From Corallium rubrum (taxonomy: Eukaryota > Cnidaria > Anthozoa > Scleralcyonacea > Coralliidae), in the NCBI GenBank assembly GCA_964035015.1, contig OZ036016.1, positions 3,033,552 through 3,097,551 of the forward strand: 64,000 nucleotides of DNA, given 5' to 3'. The notes under the pieces were generated by a model. It was not told the origin of the DNA. It was given only the letters and a program-made list of their open reading frames with translations, and did not search any database. Made by a program: the position numbers and the translations under genes. Numbering within the stretch: position 1 is the first letter of the stretch; each line of letters starts with the position of its first letter. Below are positions 55,020 through 64,000 of the stretch, piece by piece.

Positions 55020-55425
55020 AACGATGATAAAACAAAAATTCAGCTTGTCTTATATTTAAAAGAACACTTAAAATGACAGTAACATCTTGCAATTTTTCGA
55101 TTTCTTTCTTCGTTATTGAGGTATTTCAGTTAGAAGGTTATGTATGTCGTTGCTATTATCAAGCCAAATTTAATTCGAAGGGAGCGTGTGGATGTGTTTT
55201 TCCAACAACATCAAACATGAACATTTTAAAGTGATTATGTTATATTATTATTATTATAACTCATAATGTACACGAGATGTCAAGATGTTTAGTTTGCATG
55301 TTAAACTGAAATATCTGAAAAACGAGGCATGCAAGGAAACGAAAAACTGCAAAAGACGTTACTCTGTCATTTTAAGTGCTCTTTCAAATAAGACAGACTT
55401 GATTAATTTTCGATTCATAGACACC
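55020..55425. mobile_element. TTAA MITE of the GAREM-cluster family in gene 4 intron
   Basis: TTAA at 55016-55019; arms match 36274-36679 and 11859-12707 in part (CTTGTCTTATATTTAAAAGA at left, GACTTGATTAATTTTCGATT at right). It ends 50 bp before exon 2. The right target site has decayed to GTAA. Confidence 0.7.
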
Positions 55426-55474
55426 GTAATGGCCTTTAAATATCCATTCTCTCTCTATATATATATATCTCCAG

Positions 55475-57718
55475 GTATATCCATTACCGATGCAATGTAG
55501 CTACGACAAGATTCTCACCGACCAAATGTCTTTTGTGTATCCCGAAACGAAATATTTCCGGGTGTTGGACGAGCACGTCAACACAGAGAAACGCCAAAAA
55601 CTGCTCCAAGTCGGCACAATTCTTGAAATCAAGACGATCAACTCCAAGACATGTTCCGTGATATGCGAAAACGTGGCAACGAAGGAAACTGTGTCCCTTC
55701 CGTTCGGGTGCAGCACAATCTTCGAACCTCTCCTCGACTATGAAGAATACACGGTAAAAAAAGTGAGAACAAAGTTCGGGCTGCCAGCGAAAGTTCGTTT
55801 CTTGGAAGACAAGTCGGAAACATGGAACGATCCTTACAGTGCGAAATCGATGAAATTAGTTTCAAGTTTGGGAAAAGTCACCATTCTTCATGACCTCGTC
55901 ACAGATACGGAGGTGGTTGCGACTACAGTTGGTGGTAACCGGAACAGTTGCCTGCGGCTCCCGAAGGACTTAAGCTTGCAACTTTGCTTGGCCGAAGGAC
56001 TCATCCGCGACGAGGAATCCTATACGAATATCGTGGAAACACTCGACCAAGAGTTTTACAACATGGCCCTGGACGACTTCGACTACGGCGAAACAGACGT
56101 CTACCAACACCTCGACGAGATCGATGTTGGCAAAATTCAGAGTCGTCTTTTTGAGCGAGCAGAATCGTCAGGCGGCGAACTGGCAGCGACCGCCCCCGAG
56201 CTGCCTCCGAGGAATATTCGTGTGCCACCGCCGGTACGTCCACCAAAGCGTAGCAATTTAGTTAACAAGAAACTGAAAAAAATTTGGCCGCGTGATATTT
56301 TACAAAAGTTCAAACCGCGTCGGGAACAGCAACCTGGTAAGCAGACTATTGGGCAAGGCAACGCAGGCAGTGGATTCCCTCGAAATCCTACATCACCCCA
56401 GAAGGAAAGTAGAGAGAACGAAGAATATTTGGCGCCCCTAGAAGATTCCGATCAACATGACTATACCTACACTGGTCTACAAGACATCGAGAGCTACATG
56501 GACGCAGCTAAGAAAAGCATTCAAGACGTGTTCTTGGACTTCTCTGTGGAAATAGGAACTGACGAGATCAAGCAGCGAATGACGGGGGAACACAGTTGTC
56601 CGTCTTTAAAATCTGAAGCAGGTTCGGGCCAAGCCTCTGCGTTTTCTGTTGTTTCGCCCAAATCAAGTCCCAAACAGATTGCCAGAAGCAACGTTTTGAA
56701 ACGAGGCCCTAAAATGATCGACAAACCCAAGGATTTAAGTAAAAGACCTGTGGGATTGAAAAGTTTGTCAAGCTCTTTACAAAGAAACAAAAGCGGCAGT
56801 GATAGTTCTGAACATGTCGAAACAACACAACCAGAGCTTGACTACGTCACCGGGAAAGAAGATAGTCATTACACCAACTTAGACGTTTATTATGTCTCCA
56901 GTAATACGGACGTTTATCAGAAACTCGATTGGGGAAAGGAAGAGCTTACCAAAGCTAGTATAGCTCAGCCTGAAGTTTATCAAGGGTCTACGAGAAACTC
57001 GACTGCGAGAGAAGACGATTGTGATGAGCCTGATTCGGGAACGATAGAAAGTCTTATCAAACCCAGTAGAGCTCAGCCTGAAGTTTATCAAGGGTCTACC
57101 ATGTCTACGGGAAACTCGACTGCGAGAGGAGACGATTATGACGAGCCTGATTCGGAAACGATAGAAAGTCTCACCAAACCCAGTAGCAATTTGCTCGAAC
57201 TTTCTCAAGGGTCTGCCATATCTACAAGAGACTCGACCGTGAGAGAAGACGGTTATGATGAGCCTGATTCGGGAACGATAGAAAGTCTTGCGAAACCCAG
57301 TAGAGCTCAGCCTGAAGTTTATCAAGGGTCTACCATGTCTACGGGAAACTCGACTGCGAGAGAAGACGATTATGATGAACCTGATTCGGGAACGGCAGAA
57401 AGGGTCACCAAACCGAGTATAGCTCAACCCGAAGTCCTGAAGTCTTCCTCATCCGAAAAGGAAGAAATCTACCAAACCATTGCTCGGATTTCACAAGACT
57501 TGTCGGGTTTGAGCATCAAAGATGTCGGTTGTTTATTGGTGAATTTGAACATGGCAACCTACGTGCAGTTGTTCGAGGACGAGTTGGTTGATGGTGAGTT
57601 GCTAGCAAGCATGGATCAAGAGTCTCTGGAATCGTTGAACGTAAGCTCTTATCACGTTAAGAAACTGTTGAAATTTATTAACGGATGGCGGCCAGATGTG
57701 ACTTCAGTTTTAAAGTGA
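55475..57718 (+). CDS. GAREM-like gene 4, exon 2 (the intact long copy)
   Basis: With exon 1 this gives 835 residues without interruption. Order: rest of CABIT (to about residue 310), SH3-type proline motif VPPPVRPPKR, tyrosine sites EEYLAPLE, DYTYTGL, HYTNLDVYYV (YTNL, Grb2 SH2 type) and DVYQKLDW. Four tandem 36-38-residue cassettes follow at about 56946-57420, each built on AQPEVYQGS ... DYDEPDSGTIES. YDEP is a YxxP CRK/Nck-type SH2 ligand; in cassette 1 the Tyr is Cys (DDCDEP), and cassette 3 lacks PEVY. A C-terminal SAM domain ends VTSVLK. This is the best candidate for the functional member of the duplicated set. Predicted to scaffold SH2/SH3 proteins at the membrane or in condensates through SAM oligomers; that role is inferred. 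Confidence 0.9.
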   Translation, partial: VYPLPMQCSYDKILTDQMSFVYPETKYFRVLDEHVNTEKRQKLLQVGTILEIKTINSKTCSVICENVATKETVSLPFGCSTIFEPLLDYEEYTVKKVRTKFGLPAKVRFLEDKSETWNDPYSAKSMKLVSSLGKVTILHDLVTDTEVVATTVGGNRNSCLRLPKDLSLQLCLAEGLIRDEESYTNIVETLDQEFYNMALDDFDYGETDVYQHLDEIDVGKIQSRLFERAESSGGELAATAPELPPRNIRVPPPVRPPKRSNLVNKKLKKIWPRDILQKFKPRREQQPGKQTIGQGNAGSGFPRNPTSPQKESRENEEYLAPLEDSDQHDYTYTGLQDIESYMDAAKKSIQDVFLDFSVEIGTDEIKQRMTGEHSCPSLKSEAGSGQASAFSVVSPKSSPKQIARSNVLKRGPKMIDKPKDLSKRPVGLKSLSSSLQRNKSGSDSSEHVETTQPELDYVTGKEDSHYTNLDVYYVSSNTDVYQKLDWGKEELTKASIAQPEVYQGSTRNSTAREDDCDEPDSGTIESLIKPSRAQPEVYQGSTMSTGNSTARGDDYDEPDSETIESLTKPSSNLLELSQGSAISTRDSTVREDGYDEPDSGTIESLAKPSRAQPEVYQGSTMSTGNSTAREDDYDEPDSGTAERVTKPSIAQPEVLKSSSSEKEEIYQTIARISQDLSGLSIKDVGCLLVNLNMATYVQLFEDELVDGELLASMDQESLESLNVSSYHVKKLLKFINGWRPDVTSVLK

Positions 57719-60700
57719 AGTCTGTAGAAATGACGTCTGCTACAGCAGGCTACCTCTGAACGGGTTAAGTAGGGAATTGGCAAGACAAGGGAAATGCAGT
57801 ATCAGTCAACTGAGAGATGCTGTAGTAGCTTTGAGAAATACGTGTATATATAACGAGCCCCAATGAGGGAGAAGCATTTGTCTGCGGTTGCCAAATAACC
57901 CATAGACACTGTTTGATAGGATCGCATTGCTGTGAATCGCTTTGTTACAAGTATATAGTTACATTTAATCGTTACTTTTTTTGGTAACTTTAGCAGTATT
58001 TAAGAAGTTAGTTAAGGTGATTGTAACTAATTACAAAAATTCGGGAAAAGTAAAGATAATTAGTTGCATAGTTGAGAGCGCTGTTACTTTTCGCGACTCC
58101 AAATCACTCAAGCTCGTCATTCAGTCCTTGTACTGTACTCAGATGTCATTGGTGGCACTAGCTTTCCCCCAGTCCATTCTACTAACTACAATCCTGACAA
58201 AAGTCGTTGGGACACTGCGAAAGTAGTCAAAAACCCCAAAGTGTCCCAACAAACGAATTCATTAATTTTCAATAAAGCACAGCATTTTAGCTTTGTAACA
58301 ATGCAAAAGATCTACAGTTTAATAAAAGAGCCCCCGTCTCTGCTCCCCCGTTACCCCTCAATGGGGAAGGCAGGCTAGCCCGCTTTGCCAAGATCTCGCT
58401 TATGCTATTTTTCTTGTTCATTTTCATATTTCATGTACAGTTACTCTTGAAATACTTGAGTTTTATGATTAAACACATTAAGTACTGGTACTACTGGAAG
58501 TATTGTTACTGCACGTAAACCAATGGCTGTAAAAATTGGGTTATTTCTTGTTTTCTTACTAATAAAATGTATATAATTATGTGTTCTCTTTGTCATTTGT
58601 GCATATTGTGTTACTTGCAATCAAGGAATTTTGAAGTCGTCAGTCATGCAGTAGACACATGTAGGCGCTGCGTACCTATTTTTATAAGAGTGTGAAGATC
58701 GTGAACGAAGTGGGAAGCCCTTGACTTGCCACGCTCGAACATACACACATAGATACGTCTCGACCAAAGCAAAGAGGTTAGTGAAGCTAGCAAGCGTTAT
58801 AGATGAAGTCATCGCTCCTTTCTTCACCTCACACTTTCTCATCCCCGCGCATTCTTAAACATGTAGGTATCCATTGTAAAAGAGCCGTATTTCGGATCTC
58901 AGTCTATATATATTATAGGTACAACAATAATGTGGTCCGCTACATATTAGTTGACTTGACAAAAAGTATTGCAAACACGAATTTTAATCTATAAAAATAT
59001 ATTAAAATTGAAACAGTGAAATAAAAGTAGTGTGCTGCGTAGGCAGTGTTGAAATACAAATTGAGATATAGTAAGATTTGAGTGCCGCCGAAATAATTGA
59101 ACGCAGTTTCTAACGTTTCGAACGAAGGCCCTTTCTGAGGCAAATATAGCTTACCCCTTAGTCTCCCCCCATTTTGTTTAAGTCTGAAATTTTGAAGTAT
59201 ATATTGGACATGGGTGAAGGAAAATTCGAGTGTAGAATATGTACATTATATTCTACACTCGGATTTTCCTTCACCCAAAATTCTTAGAACATGCTATGTA
59301 ATCGAGTGAAATGCCCAATATTACTTATAATAAACCCAATTCTCTCCTGGCATTACCACCTTATTATATATACAGAACTCGCGATCAAGCTCTCGGCAAC
59401 GCCCTCCGTGGCTCAGTGGTCAGAGCATTGCACTAGAATCGCAAGGTCGTGGGTTAAATTCCTGCCGGAAGGCCTGTGTAGTTGCATTTTTCGCAACTGG
59501 TCCCGGTTTGGTCTTAAAATGTATATATTCTACACTCAAATTTTCCTTCACCCAAAATCCTTAGAACATGCTATGTAATCGAGTGAAATGCCCAATATTA
59601 CTTATATTGGACATGTCTGCCTGCATGTAAATCTAAAACCCAAACAATCCAACTGATGGATTAGAATAAATTGAGTTAATTTTTTCAAGATTTTGAGATG
59701 TGTATCCGGAAATGAGCTAATGTACAGGACCACCTTAAATTTAGTCTAAAAGTAAAGTAGAGTAGAGTAGAGTAGAGTAGAGTAGAGTAGAGTAGAGTAG
59801 AGTAGAGTAGAGTAGAGTAGAGTAGAGTAGAGTAGAGTAGAGTAGAGTAGAGTAGAGTAGAGTAGAGTAGAGTAGAGTAGAGTAGAGTAGAGTAGAGTAG
59901 AGTAAAGGGACTTTATTTATTGTATATATGACATATTATTGTATATATGACAGTATTTAGATACTGATAACCCAATGGTCCTCACCCCTTGATGGAACTA
60001 GTTCGTAGAATTAACTAGTGTTCGTAGAAAAAACTATGGTGTTGGTTTTGCGTAGGGAGGAAAACCGGAGAAACCGGGCAAAACGAACCCTCGAGGCAAA
60101 GAAGAGAACCAACAACTCAACTCACATGAAGCTAAGGTAGTCACTCATCCGGGCTTAACTTCAGCTGTGAGAGGCAACAGCCGGCTAACACGTTGTGCCA
60201 TCCATGCCCAATTAGTCAAATATGGAAATTAGATGTCCGCGAGTGTTTGTCTATATGTCAGTGTTTATATACGCCTTGAAATTAAGACTTGACTTTTATA
60301 TTTGCAATAGAATTTTATTTGATGCATGTACGTCAACGAACCAAATTTCCGAACTATGAAAATGTCGCCCAATAATGTCTTTTATTCGCTATTGCAACAC
60401 AATACGCTTGACTATGTGGGGTTTATAAGTGGCTTGGATATGAAAATTAATGAATGTAACAAAGGTGAATGTAACATATTCATCGTTTTCTGGGTTGTTC
60501 TGGATATAAAAAATGTTTAAAAACGGGGGTCCAAATCCGCCAACGGGGGTCCATATTTACTAGTAGATTTGGACCCCCCGGTCTACTAGGAGATTTGGAC
60601 CCCCCGGTCTACTAGGAGATTTGGACCCCCCGGTCTACTAGGAGATTTGGACCCCCCGGTCTACTAGGAGATTTGGACCAGGGGGTCCAAATCCGCTGTG

Positions 60701-60964
60701 ACCGTGCTTAACTTCAGCAGTGAGAGGCAATGTCTAAAAGCTTGTGCCACCAATGCCATCTAGGTATACTACAAGGACTGAATGACGAAGTTGGGTAATC
60801 TGGAGCAGCGAAAAGTAACCGCCGCGTTCTCAACCATGCCTAATTAATTAGTCAGATATGGAAATTAGACTGTCCGCGAGTGTTTGTCTACATGTCATTT
60901 TTACTTTTACGACTTGAAAGACCTCTTGACTTCCGCGAATCTCTTATACAGTGCGTCGTTCAAT
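57719..60964. repeat. 3' flank of gene 4 and duplication unit C, intergenic part
   Basis: 57719-58260 repeats the gene 3 flank almost base for base. 58378-60964 repeats unit B: hairpin about 59213-59279, SINE head 59401-59474, GAGTA array 59751-59907, VNTR with four units 60524-60694. B and C are clearly closer to each other than to A. Confidence 0.85.
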
Positions 60965-61228
60965 ATGTCTGGGTTAGACGAAGATAAGTTGGTAGAGCAG
61001 TTAGTTTGGAGTAGCACCATATACAGTCTGGCTCAGCTCGTCGAGAACTTCGACCTACCACAGGTGGTTCGCGTCGAGCAGGGCTACTACCGCGAGAGTG
61101 ACAAAACGAGTTTGGATAGCGACCAAATTCTCGTCATGCATTTCTTACGAAGCAAGCAGAAACTCGTCGGAGAAGACTCCGCAAGAATGGCGATAGCAAT
61201 CTCGCTGGATTGTCGTGTAAAATGCCAG
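60965..61228 (+). CDS. GAREM-like gene 5, exon 1
   Basis: 88 residues, identical in plan to gene 4 exon 1; GYYGES is GYYRES here. The donor CCAG/GTATAT joins to 62136. The exon is intact although the downstream exon is broken. Confidence 0.8.
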
Positions 61229-61676
61229 GTATATATCTATAACTAGGACTAACTGACTAAGCAGCATATTTCAAACTAATTTCCCGCGAGCAACCGCTTT
61301 GTATACACAAAGTCAAGAGCGGCGGTATACAGGTTGCTTCCTCGGTAGAAGATAAAGACTTTCTCAATCTTAGGGTTGGGTTTATGAGTACGATAAGGAA
61401 TAGTATTTGATTTTTGGTTAGGACTAGAAGCCGAAAGCAACGTTGAATGTAGTTGTGACGTTAGTCTGTGCCTATCTGTCTCTATATCTGAATAATCACG
61501 TGGAATACGGGGCTATAATATAATAGCACGCTCAATATTTCTGAAGATTATGTTAAGCCTTACTCTAAACCTCTCAATAAGGCAGGTATAACTTCTGTCA
61601 TATGTGGGTATCTTGACTAAATAAGATTAAATAATTTTTGCTGCTTTCCCGCTTCTTTTTTTATGACATCAGTTAA

Positions 61677-62084
61677 AACGATGATAAAACAAAAATTCAG
61701 CTTGTCTTATATTTAAAAGAACACTTAAAATGATAGTAACATCTTGCAATTTTTCGATTTCTTGCTTCGTTATTGAGGTATTTCAGTTAGAAGGTTATAT
61801 GTATGTCGTTGCTATTATCAAGCCAAATTTAATTCGAAGGGAGCGTGTGGATGTGTTTTTCCAACAACATCAAACATGAACATTTTAAAGTGATTATGTT
61901 ATATTATTATTATTATAACTCATAATGTACACGAGATGTCAAGATGTTTAGTTTGCATGTTAAACTGAAATATCTGAAAAACGAGGCATGCAAGGAAACG
62001 AAAAACTGCAAAAGACGTTACTCTGTCATTTTAAGTGTTCTTTCAAATAAGACAGACTTGATTAATTTTCGATTCATAGACACC
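61677..62084. mobile_element. TTAA MITE of the GAREM-cluster family in gene 5 intron
   Basis: TTAA at 61673-61676. Same element and position as in gene 4 (ends about 50 bp before exon 2). Confidence 0.7.
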
Positions 62085-62135
62085 GTAATGACCTTTAAAT
62101 ATCCTTTCTCTCTCTCTCTCTATCTATATCTCCAG

Positions 62136-63168
62136 GTACACCCATTACCGATGCAATGTAGCTACGACAAGATTCTCACCGACCAAATGTCTTTTGTGTA
62201 TCCCGAAACGAAATATTTCCGGGTGTCGGTGGAGCACGTCAAAAAGAAACGCCAAAAGCATTCAAGACGTGTTCGTGGAACACAGTTGTCCGTCTTTAAA
62301 ATCTGAAGTAGCTGGCTCGGGCCAAACCTCAGCGTTTTCTGTTGTTTCGCCTAAATCTAGTCTCAAACAGATTGCCAGAAGCAATGTTTTGAAACGAAGC
62401 CCTAAAATGATCGACAAATCCAAGGATTTAAGTAAAAGACTTGTGGGGTTGAAAAGTTTGTCAAGCCCTTTACAGAGAAACAAAAGCAGCAGTGATAGTT
62501 CTGAACACGTTGAATCAACACAACCGGAGCTTGACTGCGTCAATGCAAAAGAAGATAGTAATTACACCGACTTAGACATTTATTATGTCTCCAGTAATAA
62601 GGACGTTTATCAGAAACTCGATTGGGGAAAGGACGAGCTTACCAAACCTAGTATAGCTCAGCCTGAAGTTTATCAAGGGTCTGCCATGTCTACAAGAGAC
62701 ACGACCGTGAGAGAAGACGATTATGATGTGCCTGGTTCGGAAACGATAGAAAGTCTTACCAAACCCAGTAGCACTTTGCTCAAACTTTCTCAAGGGTTTA
62801 CCTTATCTAAAAGAAAATCGACTGCCAACGATTATGACGGGCCTGATTCGGGAATGGCAGAAAGGGTCACCAAACCGAGTATAGCTCAACTCGAAGTCCT
62901 GAAGTCTTCCTCATCCGAAAAGGAAGAAATCTGCCAAACCATTGCTCGGATTTCTCAAGATTTGTCGGGTTTGAGCGTCAAAGATGTCGGTAGTTTATTG
63001 GTGAATTTGAACATGGCAGCCCACGTGCAGTTGTTCGAGGACGAGTTGGTTGATGGCGAGATGCTGGCAGGCATGGATCAAGAGTCTCTGGAATCGTTGA
63101 ACGTAAGCTCGTATCACGTTAAGAAACTGTTGAAATTTATTAACGGATGGCGACCAAATGTAACTTAG
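62136..63168 (+). pseudogene. GAREM-like gene 5, exon 2, CABIT half deleted
   Basis: Begins VHPLPMQCSYDKILTDQM like genes 3-4, but at about 62250-62262 jumps from CGCCAAAA to CATTCAAGACGTGTTC. This removes about 0.9 kb that in gene 4 encodes the second CABIT module and the proline linker. The junction shifts the frame: exon-phase translation stops at 62306. The downstream part is open one frame over (SIQDVFVEHSCPSLK ... to the SAM domain, stop 63166-63168). It keeps NYTDLDIYYV, two cassettes (PEVYQG, DYDVPG; DYDGPD) and a SAM domain closer to gene 2 (GEMLAGMDQ) than to gene 4 (GELLASMDQ). Probably a pseudogene; an internal start could still give a SAM-only protein. Confidence 0.75.
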
Positions 63169-63650
63169 TTTTAAAATGAAGTCTGTAGAAATAGCGACCT
63201 CTGAACGGGTTAAGTAGGGAATTGGCAAGACAATCGAAATGGTGTAGATATGAGAAAAACGTGTATATATAACCATAGTTAATAGAACGTATACATGGTT
63301 TGGAAAGTCGTCCAAAATCATTGTTCTATGTTTTTGTTCAAGTTCATGGAAATTTGTGCAACTTCACGGTATTGTATATTTTCTGTACAATGAAGGAGTA
63401 ATCCAATAGCAACGATCGGGTTTAATTAGTGTGTTGCTTCATCGTCACGTGTTGTCGTGCTTCGTCGTCACGTGTTCATAGAATTTACTTCAATATAAGG
63501 AACTCCATTGTCTTCCAACATGAAAGACTTCTTCAAGTTGAAAGACAACAGAGCTTCCAAACCATAATGCGGGAGAAACACTTGTCCGCGATGTATTACC
63601 AAATGACCTATATAGACACGGTTTGATTAGGATCGCATTGCTGTGAATCA
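63169..63650. other. 3' flank of gene 5
   Basis: Begins like the other 3' flanks (CTCTGAACGGGTTAAGTAGG) but is rearranged after about 63275. A second matching patch (ATCGCATTGCTGTGAATCAC) lies at 63631-63650. No gene seen. Confidence 0.6.
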
Positions 63651-63653
63651 CTT

Positions 63654-63903
63654 TGTTACAAACAAACAAACAAACAAACAAACAAACAAACAAACAAACA
63701 AACAAACAAACAAACAAACAAACAAACAAACAAACACAAACAAACAAACAAACAAACAAACAAACAAACAAACAAACAAACAAACAAACAAACAAACAAA
63801 CAAACAAACAAACAAACAAACAAACAAACAAACAAACAAACAAACAAACAAACAAACAAACAAACAAACAAACAAACAAACAAACAAACAAACAAACAAA
63901 CAG
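63654..63903. repeat. CAAA microsatellite
   Basis: About 60 CAAA units with one CACAAA interruption near 63735. Open frames in all phases are artefacts. The remaining 63904-64000 holds nothing I can assign. Confidence 0.97.
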
Positions 63904-64000
63904 AAGTTTTAATCAAAGTCACAGAATACGTAGAGAGTAATACATGGGTGTGCGGAAATATGAAATTTATTTCGAGTGTTGACCAGGATATCTCACGAGT

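Noticed and set aside
63490..63940. Thr-Asn-Lys-Gln and Cys-Leu-Phe-Val repeat ORFs
   Set aside because: CAAA microsatellite translated in several frames.

Overview
This window is nuclear DNA of an invertebrate animal. It has AT-rich intergenic DNA, split genes with GT-AG introns, and a heavy load of short inverted-repeat (MITE-like) transposons, LINE tails, tRNA-derived SINEs and satellites. The gene content (CABIT-SAM adaptors in tandem, a 2A-peptide protein with a DUF6570 module, hAT-like relics) fits a cnidarian, most likely an anthozoan. That assignment is inference; no species marker was seen.

Layout. 1-4.8 kb: repeats, a possible terminal exon of an upstream gene (759-865), a palindromic minisatellite, and a LINE tail. 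5.3-11.9 kb: GAREM-like gene 1, two exons around a 4.2 kb intron packed with MITEs. 11.9-15.7 kb: a TTAA-flanked MITE that abuts the stop codon of gene 1, a LINE tail, hairpins, and a palindrome carrying six TTAGGG units. 15.7-21.4 kb: a segment bounded by inverted repeats that holds a 615-codon ORF. Its parts in order are a membrane segment, a 2A ribosome-skipping motif (DVEENPGP), a cysteine-protease-like domain with the C...DxH arrangement of herpesvirus-type C76 deubiquitinases, a charged repeat, and a DUF6570 module usually found on Helitrons. 21.6-27.9 kb: a frameshifted protein kinase relic on the minus strand and a hAT-transposase-like relic on the plus strand, both inside a second, larger inverted repeat. 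28.2-31.4 kb: a small multi-exon gene with a SAM-like fold. 32.3-33.7 kb: a TTTACAAA-type satellite. 34-36.7 kb: three TTAA-target MITEs, two of them sharing one target site.

38.7-63.2 kb: the core of the window. GAREM-like gene 2 is followed by three tandem segmental duplicates (genes 3, 4 and 5). Each duplicate unit carries the same intergenic block: hairpin, SINE, pentanucleotide array, 26-bp VNTR and exon 1. Gene 4 is intact (835 codons). Gene 3 has an early stop and three nested transposon insertions in its intron. Gene 5 has lost most of its CABIT domain in an out-of-frame deletion. The encoded proteins combine an N-terminal CABIT domain, SH3-binding proline motifs, tandem tyrosine cassettes that vary in number between copies, and a C-terminal SAM domain. 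That is the layout of GAREM/THEMIS-type adaptors acting downstream of tyrosine kinases. The cluster looks like a young, still rearranging family of phosphotyrosine adaptors.

All exon joins are deduced by eye from splice signals, reading frame and comparison between paralogs; there is no transcript evidence here.
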